Both the position numbers and the translations under genes were made by a program. A stretch of 64,000 nt of DNA from Chrysophaeum taylorii (Eukaryota; Sar; Pelagophyceae; Pelagomonadales; Pelagomonadaceae), in the NCBI GenBank assembly GCA_029834535.1, contig JAQMWT010000495.1:1-64000 (forward strand). Direction: 5' to 3'. Within the stretch, counting starts at the first letter, position 1; every line of letters starts with the position of its first letter. Below, in pieces: positions 49,597 to 57,367 of this stretch. The notes beneath the pieces were generated by a model. That model was not told where the DNA came from, did not search any database, and worked only from the letters and a program-made list of their open reading frames with translations.

Positions 49597-50646
49597 TCAC
49601 GTGAATATCGTGAAGACGTAGTGACAGGTGCGGTCCTCGACGACGGAACTGAAGACGTTCGCGTCCCCGCAGAAGAGTTTTATGGTGGTCGCGCGCTTGG
49701 CACCCCGGAGGTCGCAGTCGGTGCCGTTGCCGTACTCGAGCTCGACGCGGGGTCGGTCGTCGTCGCCCTTGACGATCAACTGGTCGTCGGTCGCCTCGCG
49801 TCTTTGATCGCGGAACGTTCCGAGGGAAAATTCGGCGACGACCCGCGGGGTCTTGCGGCCGTCCTTCTCATCGATCTCGACGTGGAACTGGCGCGTCGTT
49901 TTGCGGTAACAAAACTCGAAGGACCACCAGCCCTCGTGGCGCTGGAGGCAGACGCCTTGGAGCGCGCCGAGGAGCCCGGCCGCGGTCGCGTTTCTCGTTG
50001 GCTGACCCGTACAGAGCGAGGGCGCGCACACGGTCAGCGAATATTCGCAGAGCTCGGTCTCGTCGACGGTCGTGAGATAGGCCGCGTCGCCCTTCTTCGT
50101 CTTCTTCTTCGTCGTCTTGCTCGACTTTGAAGAAGACGAGGAACGTCTCGCGCGCGGCGCGGCGTCGCAGCACTCGAACGAGACACGCGACTCGCGGCCG
50201 CGGTCCGTCTCGTCGCATCGCTGCCCCCCCTTGTCGAACACGTCGACGGCGCTATTGAGGCCACCTACGGGGAAGTCTGCGCCCTCGCTGCGCGCGAAGT
50301 CGCCGAGGCTCCAGTCGGGTTCCCTCGCGCTCGCCGCGTGATCCTGGTGGAACTGCCGCACGTGCCGTCGGTGGCACCACTCGTAGGTCCACCACCCCTG
50401 GTTCAGCCGCGCGCACACGCCCTCGAGAGACGACAACAACTCGCCCACCGTCGACGCCTCGCGTTTCGTGGGAGTAGTGTTTTTTTCCGCCACGCGGCAC
50501 GCGAACCGCTTCCCGGACGCGTCCAGCATCTCGATCGGCGGCGACCCGCTCCACCCGCCGCCGTTCGCCTCGAGCACCTCGAGCCCGTGGAAAAACCTCT
50601 TGGCGGCCGCGACCCCGAGACTCAACGCTAAGCCTTTGAGGCCCAT
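49597..50646 (-). CDS. OS-9/erlectin-like lectin with two MRH domains
   Basis: ER lectins of this family bind trimmed high-mannose glycans on misfolded glycoproteins and deliver them to the ER-associated degradation ubiquitin ligase. The 349-aa protein starts at 50,646. Two mannose-6-phosphate-receptor-homology units are visible. The first contains GVCARLNQGWWTYEWC and RHVRQFHQD; the second CEYSLTVCAPSLC, GVCLQRHEGWWSFEFC and TTRQFHVE. W-W-x-(Y/F)-E-(W/F)-C plus R-Q-F-H is the OS-9 glucosidase-II-beta signature. Two units in tandem resemble erlectin (XTP3-B) more than OS-9. A Ser/Lys-rich linker separates them. The N-terminus is only weakly hydrophobic and no HDEL-type tail is seen, so ER location is inferred. 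Confidence 0.87.
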   Translation of the reverse strand: MGLKGLALSLGVAAAKRFFHGLEVLEANGGGWSGSPPIEMLDASGKRFACRVAEKNTTPTKREASTVGELLSSLEGVCARLNQGWWTYEWCHRRHVRQFHQDHAASAREPDWSLGDFARSEGADFPVGGLNSAVDVFDKGGQRCDETDRGRESRVSFECCDAAPRARRSSSSSKSSKTTKKKTKKGDAAYLTTVDETELCEYSLTVCAPSLCTGQPTRNATAAGLLGALQGVCLQRHEGWWSFEFCYRKTTRQFHVEIDEKDGRKTPRVVAEFSLGTFRDQRREATDDQLIVKGDDDRPRVELEYGNGTDCDLRGAKRATTIKLFCGDANVFSSVVEDRTCHYVFTIFT

Positions 50647-50663
50647 CGTCGACTCGACCGAGG

Positions 50664-50722
50664 GTAATTAATTAATCAATTAATTATAATTATAATTATA
50701 ATTATAATTAATTAATTAATGA
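50664..50722. repeat. Pure A/T palindromic tract
   Basis: About 55 bp consist almost only of AATTAATT and ATTATAATT units, near-perfectly palindromic. They lie between the start of the MRH lectin and the 3' end of the PARP gene, both on the minus strand. The composition contrasts sharply with the GC-rich flanks, and it could form a cruciform or act as the lectin gene's promoter. Confidence 0.85.
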
Positions 50723-50751
50723 ATGGTGCTTTTTTCATTCGTATTCATGAT

Positions 50752-52098
50752 TCAGGAGGCCCGACGGCGGCGGCTGGAGCGTTTTTTGGGCTGCTGCGAG
50801 GGCCGGCGGCGCGAGGCGACGGGGGCTACGACATGATTGCCCGGAGGGAGCGGCGGCATGACGGGAGGCGGCGGGACGGACCCTCCGAAGACGTTAGTCG
50901 GGATGAAGCCGAGAAAGGCCGCCGCGTTGGGAAGGGGCGGGGCGACGGGGGGGTGCCGGCCGGCGCGGCGGTACTCGATGACGTACTCGGGGTAGACCTG
51001 GGCGTTGTCGAAGACGCCGAACATGTAACCGGCCGAGTTATAGTTGGTCGCCTCGCGCGGCGCGTTCGAGACCGAATCGTAGAGTTCGGTCGTGGATTCC
51101 GGTTTCTTCGGCGGGCGCCGCAGGCCGGCCTGGCCCGTCGTGCAGAGCCCCAGCAAGACCCGGCACACGAGCATCTTGAGGAGACCGTTGGGTCCCGGGT
51201 GCCGCTGGTACCGGTGCGCCTCGGCCGAGTGCTCGGCCATGACGCAGTAGTTGTGCGAGTAGCTCGACTGGTCGGCAAAGTAGGCGCAGGCCCCCATGGC
51301 CCCCGAGGTCTGGCTGAGGCGAAAGTCGATCCCAGCGTCGAGGATGGCGTCGACCGTCGCGGGCGACGCGCCGTGGAAAAGGTACCTTTCGCACGCGACG
51401 TCCGTCGCCGCCGCCGCGACCTCCTCTGCCTCGAGCCCCGGGAGCGCGTCCTGGCGCGACGTCACCTTCGGGTCGCCGCCCAATTTGGCAGTCAACTTGG
51501 CGCGCCGCGTCGCGTACTCCTCCCAGAGCCGCTCGTTATGGCAGCGCTTGACCGCGACCACCTGCGCGTCGTGGAGTCCCGCGTTTACGAACCGTCGAGC
51601 GACAGATTCTGCCTCGGGGCCTTCGAGCGCCACCAGCTTGTAGGTGGTGCCGTCCTCGATCCGTTGCCCGCGCCCGTCCCGCCGCCAGTACGCGGGTTTG
51701 TCGATTTTATCGGAGTGCGTCGCGTTGGTTTGTTGTTGGTGGTGGTGGACTTGCGTTTCGAGCGACGCGAGCCGCTCGCACATGCCCTGCCGCTCCGCGA
51801 GCAATCGCTTCAACAGCTTGGCTTGCGCGCCCTCGGACAGCTCGTCGCTCGTCACCTCCACGACCTCCGCTGTCGACGGGATATTTTTATTATTATATTC
51901 TCCTCCCATTTTCTTCTTCTTGTTGTTGTTGTTGTTGTTAATAACGGTCTTCACGATCGTCACCTCGTCGTCGTCGTCGTCGACGACGCGCGGCTTCTTC
52001 TTCTTCTTCGGCGGGGGCTGCCAGGCCTCCACGTCGATCACCTCGGGTCGTCCGGCCACCTCCTCGTCCTCGTCGTCGACCAGGTTGATCACTTCCAT
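50752..52098 (-). CDS. PARP-family ADP-ribosyltransferase with N-terminal SUMO-interaction-like motif
   Basis: The enzyme transfers ADP-ribose from NAD+ to proteins or nucleic acids. The 448-aa protein opens with MEVINLVDDEDEE, a hydrophobic-then-acidic SUMO-interaction-type motif. Basic and low-complexity stretches follow (KKKKK, NNNNNNKKKK), then a helical region. The catalytic domain spans about residues 160-395: RCHNERLWEEYATRR; YLFHGASPATVDAILDAG with the His; GAMGACAYFADQSSYSHNY with the Tyr; and VYPEYVIEYR, in which the Glu aligns with the catalytic Glu of PARP1 and tankyrases. The full H-Y-E triad makes chain formation possible. The C-terminal tail is Pro-rich and ends in a basic block (KKRSSRRRRAS), likely nuclear. 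It is divergent from 52,200 with 101 bp between starts. Confidence 0.9.
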   Translation of the reverse strand: MEVINLVDDEDEEVAGRPEVIDVEAWQPPPKKKKKPRVVDDDDDEVTIVKTVINNNNNNKKKKMGGEYNNKNIPSTAEVVEVTSDELSEGAQAKLLKRLLAERQGMCERLASLETQVHHHQQQTNATHSDKIDKPAYWRRDGRGQRIEDGTTYKLVALEGPEAESVARRFVNAGLHDAQVVAVKRCHNERLWEEYATRRAKLTAKLGGDPKVTSRQDALPGLEAEEVAAAATDVACERYLFHGASPATVDAILDAGIDFRLSQTSGAMGACAYFADQSSYSHNYCVMAEHSAEAHRYQRHPGPNGLLKMLVCRVLLGLCTTGQAGLRRPPKKPESTTELYDSVSNAPREATNYNSAGYMFGVFDNAQVYPEYVIEYRRAGRHPPVAPPLPNAAAFLGFIPTNVFGGSVPPPPVMPPLPPGNHVVAPVASRRRPSQQPKKRSSRRRRAS

Positions 52099-52199
52099 TT
52101 TTTTTTTTTTTTTGGGGTATATTGTTTGTATATCACCACACGGCCTGACTCAACGCGTTGCAGGGGTAAGCGTTAATAATTAACACAAGATCTTTACTG

Positions 52200-52685
52200 A
52201 TGATGATGATGATGATGATGACGACGATGGCCGCCGTCTTCTTCCGTCTCGGCGAGGCCTTCGTGCCGCCCGTGTCGACCCTCCCCAAGTCCCCGCGACG
52301 ACCGGCGGTTGCCCGAACGATGTTGCCCGTCTCCTCCTCCTGGACCGTCGCCGCGCGTGGGCCAGAGAACATCCAGGACGACCCGACGCTCATCGCCCTC
52401 TTCAACGTTGCGCTCCTGCTCCTGATCTTCGTCACCGCCAGCTCGATCTATCTCACCATCGTCGACAAACTCCCCGACAAGGACGAAGCCTCAACACTAG
52501 ACACTAGTTCCAAGCCTAAGCTTCCGACGATGGCTCAAATGAAAAAAAAGGCATCGAAACCGTCTGACGAGACCGCCGCCGCCGAAAGCAACAACATCAT
52601 CAAGGGGAACCGACAAGCGCGCCGCCTGGAGAAAAGAAGCGGCAAGCGCCGCAAGCCGAGCACCTCGGATCGCGGCGGGTTCTAA
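52200..52685 (+). CDS. Small single-pass membrane protein, possibly plastid-targeted
   Basis: The 161-aa protein starts in an (ATG)n microsatellite (seven Met codons; true start uncertain, likely the Met before AAVFFRLGEA). The leader reads AAVFFRLGEAFVPPVSTLP, with A-F-V-P resembling the ASAF-type cleavage motif of complex-plastid proteins. Residues about 60-85 (LIALFNVALLLLIFVTASSIYLTIV) form one membrane span, followed by a Lys/Ser-rich tail (MAQMKKKASKPSDETAAAES; RLEKRSGKRRKPS). No family is recognised. It converges on the GH28-like gene with 26 bp between stop codons. Confidence 0.65.
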   Translation: MMMMMMMTTMAAVFFRLGEAFVPPVSTLPKSPRRPAVARTMLPVSSSWTVAARGPENIQDDPTLIALFNVALLLLIFVTASSIYLTIVDKLPDKDEASTLDTSSKPKLPTMAQMKKKASKPSDETAAAESNNIIKGNRQARRLEKRSGKRRKPSTSDRGGF

Positions 52686-52711
52686 TCTCCAATCTCTAAT
52701 AATAATAGTAT

Positions 52712-53989
52712 TTAATGGGTGGTTTGATCTCCGAAGCACGGCGGAACGGGCCACGTTTTCCCGGTGGCGGTCCCGCTGGCCACGCCGCTGCAGTAGTATT
52801 GGGCGTCGCCCCAGGGCTCGTCCGCCGGGTTCTGGACGGTGACGTCCTGGAAGGTGACGTTGACCATCGGAGTGGAGGCGTTCGCCAAGATAACGCCCGC
52901 GCTCATCGAGGGATTGAGGACGGTTATGTTTTTGAGGAGGATGTTCGAGTACACACTCAGCGGCGCGTCACACTCGCCCGTCGTCGGCCAGCAAATGCTG
53001 CACGGGTGGGCCGCGCAGAGGCGGCGCGAATCGCTCTGCTGCGCGGGGCCGATCCAAATCGGCCACTGCGAAGGCGAGTCGATGACGATATTTTCGTAGG
53101 TAACGTCCTCGATGATCCCGTCATCCCCCCGAAACTTCATGTAGATCCCCTTGTAGGTGTGATTCATGTAAATGTTCCGGAACGTTATGTTCCTCACCGT
53201 CGAGCCGGCTATCGACCCGATGGTCACCCCGACGCCGCTCGCCTCGAGCCGCTCGAAGACCATGTTCTCCGACCCGTCCTTGACAGCCACCGTATCGTCC
53301 TGGCACCAGATAACCGAGTCGTGGATCCACACGTTTGAGCCGCTCACGTCGAAACCGTCCGTGTTGAACGCGGTCAGCTCGATTAAGTTGTGGTCGGTCG
53401 CGTCGGGGTCCCGGCGGTTGTTGATCGTGGCGTAGCGAATTTCCAGGCCATCAACACCCTCCGCCGTAAACGTCCAATATGGAGATTGATGGAGAAGGAT
53501 CCGCTCGAAGAGGACGTCGACCGCGTTCTCGAGTTTCAGCAACCTCGGCCGATTCTCCTCGCGGACCAAATACCCGATCCCCGGAACCCCCCACCAAAAC
53601 TTTCCTTGCCCGTCGATCACGCCTCCGGTCCCGCTCGACGTGAACGTCACGTTCCGGACGTTAGAGAATTTGAGGCACTCGAGAACCGACCCGTCCGAGG
53701 TTCGAGGCCACTCGAGTTGCATGTACGAGCAAAATTTGAGCGTCCCGTCGACGCGAATGATGACGTCACTCAGATTCGACGCCAAGGCAGGCAACACGAA
53801 AAACGTCTTGTTGGGAATGACGAGCGTGTCGCCGGGCTCGAGCGCGGCCAAAGTCGTGTTCAAGACGCCGCCGTTGCTCCAGCACGCCGACCGCGACGCC
53901 GACTCGGCCACGCCGCCAGCGGCCTCCAAGTCCACCACGACGGCCGAGGCACGCCCGACGAGCCACAACAACACCAACGCCTTGTCCAT
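52712..53989 (-). CDS. GH28-like (polygalacturonase-fold) secreted protein
   Basis: The ATG at 53,989 gives 425 aa with signal peptide MDKALVLLWLVGRASA. The body is a right-handed beta-helix pattern with repeated N-(V/I)-T/x-F strands: NVRNVTFTSSGTGGVIDGQG, NITFRNIYMNHTYKG, DVTYENIVIDSPSQWPIWIG, NVTFQDVTVQNPADEP. GH28 catalytic motifs NTDGFDV and QDDTVAVK keep their Asp residues. The usual G-H-G-x-S-I-G-S motif reads GVGVTIGS (His replaced by Val) and the R-I-K motif reads Y-M-K. Activity on pectin is therefore doubtful; it may act on another polymer or not be catalytic. It has many N-glycosylation sequons and Cys near the C-terminus (CAAHPCSICWPTTGEC). Confidence 0.82.
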   Translation of the reverse strand: MDKALVLLWLVGRASAVVVDLEAAGGVAESASRSACWSNGGVLNTTLAALEPGDTLVIPNKTFFVLPALASNLSDVIIRVDGTLKFCSYMQLEWPRTSDGSVLECLKFSNVRNVTFTSSGTGGVIDGQGKFWWGVPGIGYLVREENRPRLLKLENAVDVLFERILLHQSPYWTFTAEGVDGLEIRYATINNRRDPDATDHNLIELTAFNTDGFDVSGSNVWIHDSVIWCQDDTVAVKDGSENMVFERLEASGVGVTIGSIAGSTVRNITFRNIYMNHTYKGIYMKFRGDDGIIEDVTYENIVIDSPSQWPIWIGPAQQSDSRRLCAAHPCSICWPTTGECDAPLSVYSNILLKNITVLNPSMSAGVILANASTPMVNVTFQDVTVQNPADEPWGDAQYYCSGVASGTATGKTWPVPPCFGDQTTH

Positions 53990-54503
53990 CCCCAGCTCCA
54001 ATTCAATCAATCAATCAATCAATCAAGCGGGAGAATTATAAAACGCCGACGAGAGTTTTAATTAATTACTAGCTGCTGCTGCTGCTGCTCCTGTGGACGT
54101 CGACGTTGAGCTTTTTCGATCATCGAGGGCTAGGAGGGTTTTTAATGGTCGACTGACTGACTGACTGACTGACTGACTGCTAAAAGAGGGTGGGTGCATT
54201 TGGGGGCTTGAGGGTTTAGGTGCGATGTGTGTGTGTGGGGGGGGGGGGGGCACTTCCTGCTTCTAAGAAGATACAATAGGCAGCAGCTCCTGTGTTCAGC
54301 ACACCCCGCGCACGAAGAACGAAGGCTAGCTTGTGATGATTCAGGCGGCTCCCCTTCTACCGCCGCAAGGAAGACCCGCTTTTTTACCCGATCCGACGCG
54401 CCTCAGATGCTAGATGCTGGCCTACTGAATGGCTGTACTACTTGTATTTAATTGAGGAGGGATGGTCCGCCGCCGCCCACTTGTGTCAGGGATGCACGTA
54501 ACA
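53990..54503. other. Intergenic with (GACT)n and Helitron-like unit
   Basis: The tract (CAAT)n at about 54,004-54,023 sits just upstream of the GH28-like start. At about 54,149-54,195 a (GACT)n run is embedded in GTCGACT...GCTAAAAGAGGGTG, resembling the Helitron unit GTCGACTGCTAAGAGGGG with an expanded middle. A G-run follows at 54,239-54,251. No gene is seen. Confidence 0.5.
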
Positions 54504-55025
54504 TCACGACTTCTTGGACTTGTCGAAGACGAGCTCGTAGTCCTCCAGTTGGGACCTGAGTGCCGCGTTCTCCCGGAGGATACGCTCGTACTCCTCCGAC
54601 TGGGTCTGGGCCTGTTTCTTGAGGGCGTCAAGGTCGGCATCGTGGCGTCTCTGCGCTTCCTCCGATGACTTGAGAGCAGTTTCGAGACCCTTCGCATACG
54701 CGGCGGCAGCCTTCTGGTACTGCCTTCGCGAGTAGTGCGCCTTGCCCATGCGCGCGTACGGCTTGGCCCATGTCGGAGAGAGTCGGTTAGCCTCCTCCGC
54801 ATCGCGCAGGGACTCGTCCCACCGCTGGAGCGCCGCGAAGGCGGCTGACCGGTTCGACAGCAACGTCGCGCGTTTCTCGCGCTGCGTTGACCCAACGAGC
54901 TGCTCGAGGCCCTCGGAATACAGCGCGATCGCCTTCTCGGGCTCCTTGCTCTTGAACGCCTCGTTCCCCTCCTCGCGGACGTCGCGTGGCGTCCACCCGA
55001 TCCAGCTCGACACGAGCCCCGCCAT
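54504..55025 (-). CDS. TPR-repeat co-chaperone-like protein
   Basis: The ATG at 55,025 gives 173 aa. Three tetratricopeptide repeats occupy residues about 17-125: REEGNEAFKSKEPEKAIALYSEGLEQL (read as two halves), TLLSNRSAAFAALQRWDESL with RDAEEANRLSP, and WAKPYARMGKAHYSRRQYQK. This arrangement, including the N-(R)-A-x-(K)-Y carboxylate-clamp-like residues (N in GNEAF, N in LLSNRS), resembles HSP70/HSP90-binding TPR domains such as in STI1/HOP and CHIP. A C-terminal coiled coil (LDALKKQAQTQSEEYERIL) ends FDKSKKS. No catalytic domain is present. The protein is probably cytosolic. The earlier upstream Met (55,052) gives nine extra basic residues and is less likely. Confidence 0.85.
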   Translation of the reverse strand: MAGLVSSWIGWTPRDVREEGNEAFKSKEPEKAIALYSEGLEQLVGSTQREKRATLLSNRSAAFAALQRWDESLRDAEEANRLSPTWAKPYARMGKAHYSRRQYQKAAAAYAKGLETALKSSEEAQRRHDADLDALKKQAQTQSEEYERILRENAALRSQLEDYELVFDKSKKS

Positions 55026-55223
55026 GCGGCGACGATGCGAATGGATTGTCACGCTCCCATCGCGTTTCTATGAGCTCGAGAGATCCGAGCCCTTTTTTTC
55101 TCTTGTTGGACTGGACTGATCATCAGAAAGTGGAGGAGAGGCTCCAGAAATAATAATTTTAGGGAGTCTCTCTCGCCAGCCAGAGCGTGGTTGAATTCAA
55201 CCAAAGCAGGGCCAACCGAGGAT

Positions 55224-56207
55224 CTAGGCGCCGGCCTTGGCGAGGAGGTTGAAGAAAAAGTGGCATTCGAGTTGGCCATCCTCGGACATGTCGGTGCAAT
55301 GGACGGCGTTTTCGACGAGGGTATCGCCGAAGGTGGCCCGAAGCGAGGTAGGTCGGAGTGCCTTCGCGAGCTCGACGTCGAGAGGGCCGCAGAAGTCTCG
55401 GAAAGGCGCCGGGTCCGCTTGGAGCATGAGCGCGAGGCAGGGTCCTTGGGTACAATGGGCTACGATGTCCTCGTATTCGCGCCAAACGCCCTTGTAGGCG
55501 GTGAAGAAGGCGTGGGCCGAGGTCGCGTCGAGGAAGAAGAGATGCAAGGCGGCGACCTCAAAACCGGCTCGGGCGATCGCGAGGAGGAGGTCGCCCCCGC
55601 GCTTCGCCTTGAGGACGTGGGGCTTGACGAGACAGAGGGTGAGCGGGTCGCAGCAGTGCGCGAGGGTGTGGAGGTCGAGGGTCGGGTCTAGGGGCACAGA
55701 AACGATGTCGCGGAGCGCGTCGTCGAGCTTCGCCCCGGCGGCCGTCGTCGCGTCGTACACGCAAATCGAGACCACGAGGTTTCCGGGGACCTCCTTGAGA
55801 CGCTCGTGGGCATCCGCTGGAAGATCGACGAGGCGGACGGTCGCGAGGGACCGGATCGCGGTCACGGCTCGTTCCAAGCGGCGCACCATTTCCCCCAAAG
55901 CCTGAGAGTCTAGCCTGACGGCCGCGGCCGCTGTCGATGTCCTCTCGACGTATTTCGTCGTCCCCGGGTCCGCCGGCCCCAAGATCTCGAACGCCCTCCC
56001 AAACACGTTGACCACCGAACCCTCGTACAAGGCGTCGCGCGTTATGTGGGGACAATATACGCGTTTCAGGAACATGCGGTGCCTCGAGTCCACGAGTTCC
56101 AGCGTTCCGTCGGAAAACGAGTTCAGCCGGAACTGGCGAACCACCCCAGAGGCGTCGAGGTGCTCGACCGAGTACGCCAAGACTTGGGGAGGCGCGGCGT
56201 CCTTCAT
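55224..56207 (-). CDS. NME7-like protein (DM10 plus NDK domain)
   Basis: NME7 is a microtubule inner protein of cilia and a gamma-tubulin-ring-complex component. The 327-aa protein starts at 56,207. Residues 1-90 form a DM10 domain (VLAYSVEHLDASGVVRQFRL, LELVDSRHRMFLKR, GSVVNVFGRAFEI). Residues about 205-325 form an NDP-kinase fold (TLCLVKPHVLKAKRGGDLL, SLRATFGDTLVENAVHCTDM) that keeps the active-site His in NAVH. The region between (about 95-200) occupies the place of the first NDK domain of NME7 but has lost the recognisable motifs, making the protein shorter than the usual ~375 aa. Presence suggests the organism has, or had, a flagellate stage. Its start is 17 bp after the stop of the upstream gene on the same strand. 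Confidence 0.82.
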   Translation of the reverse strand: MKDAAPPQVLAYSVEHLDASGVVRQFRLNSFSDGTLELVDSRHRMFLKRVYCPHITRDALYEGSVVNVFGRAFEILGPADPGTTKYVERTSTAAAAVRLDSQALGEMVRRLERAVTAIRSLATVRLVDLPADAHERLKEVPGNLVVSICVYDATTAAGAKLDDALRDIVSVPLDPTLDLHTLAHCCDPLTLCLVKPHVLKAKRGGDLLLAIARAGFEVAALHLFFLDATSAHAFFTAYKGVWREYEDIVAHCTQGPCLALMLQADPAPFRDFCGPLDVELAKALRPTSLRATFGDTLVENAVHCTDMSEDGQLECHFFFNLLAKAGA

Positions 56208-56224
56208 GGTTTTTTTTAACGCCG

Positions 56225-56347
56225 TTAGTTCCGTTGGACACGAAAGCGCTTCGCGAGGCGGTATGCCGCAAAGGCGAGATTCGCCGCGATCGCCGCCGGG
56301 GCCGACTCGGCGACCTTAACCTATGATGATCAGCGAGTCGAGGTTTT

Positions 56348-56379
<32 letters not shown>

Positions 56380-57103
56380 TCCCGCGAGCACCACTCACAT
56401 CAAAGCCGAGTCGATTATTTTGCTGTCGTCGCGGGTTCCAGGCGTCGACTAATGCCTGGCTCACGGCGGGCTCGCCCGTGCCGGTCCACAGCAAGACCTC
56501 GCAGGGCGTCTCGTCGAGGATCCTCGAGATTTCCTGTTCCTCCCCCAACAGGGAGAGCCGCAAGTTTGCCGTCACGACGACTCGCTGGGGCTCGAGGAGT
56601 TCGTGTCGTTCGAGAAGTTCGAGCAGGCGATCGACGTGGTGCGCCTCGTAGCCCCCCCCCCTGCCAAGGTCGACGCGCCATCCGAGCGAAAGCACCCCCG
56701 TCGGGAGTATCTTGGTGCAGGTGCGCACGAAGTCGTCCCCATCGAAGAGCGAAACGTCAACCCCCGGTCCCGGCAGGACGTCCGCGTTGAGCCAGACGCA
56801 CTGGCCGCGCGCCGCGAGATGCGATTTTTGCGACTTGACGAGCTCCAGACACGGCACGACTGCCGCGGGATCCTTGAAGTCGAGCTTCAAATGCTTCACG
56901 GCTTGCGCGGACACGCAACGCTCCAGAAACTCGGCAAAACTCAGGTCCGAAGCCGTCGCTGGTGGGTGCGCCATCACGGGTTCCGAGGCCATTATGATGT
57001 CGCTCTCGATGGCCGACACGCTCGAATCTTCGAGCGCGCGACACAGCTCGCCCACCGAACAGCACGAATGCACCCACGTCTGCGACGCCGACGACACAAA
57101 CAT
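56225..57103 (-). CDS. FAM151/menorin family protein (two exons)
   Basis: The FAM151/menorin (DUF2181) family has a phosphodiesterase-like TIM-barrel fold; the biochemical role is unclear. Exon 1 (57,103-56,399) encodes WVHSCCSVGELCRALED, IESDIIMASEPVMAHPPATA, LKLDFKD and VWLNADVLPGPG, the family's conserved acidic/His residues. A 78-nt intron (56,398-56,321; GTGAGT donor, CATAG acceptor) holds a (GAAA)n microsatellite. Exon 2 (56,320-56,225) adds VKVAESAPAAIAANLAFAAY and a basic end. Reading through the intron would give an implausible KERKKERKK tail instead. The 266-aa product lacks a clear signal peptide. The first ATG is at 57,103; it is divergent from the NSF-like gene (264 bp). Confidence 0.85.
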
Positions 57104-57367
57104 CCCGCCCGCCAAGAATAATTAATTCCGCCGACCAAGATTCCCACCCACGATATTAGGCCCGTTGTATAGCAGGGTACTTAACTTCTAATAAAGTGCA
57201 CACCTGCAAAAAATACATTACACGTGCTTATACTTGAATCTTTATAATGTGGGGTTTTTCTAGTTCTGGGGCTCCCTCCCTCCGTCCCCTCCTCGGCGCG
57301 GGGCCCTCGACGAATGAACCAACCGGGTAGTGTTCAGACTTCGCCGTCTGACGTCAGCAGAAACTAG

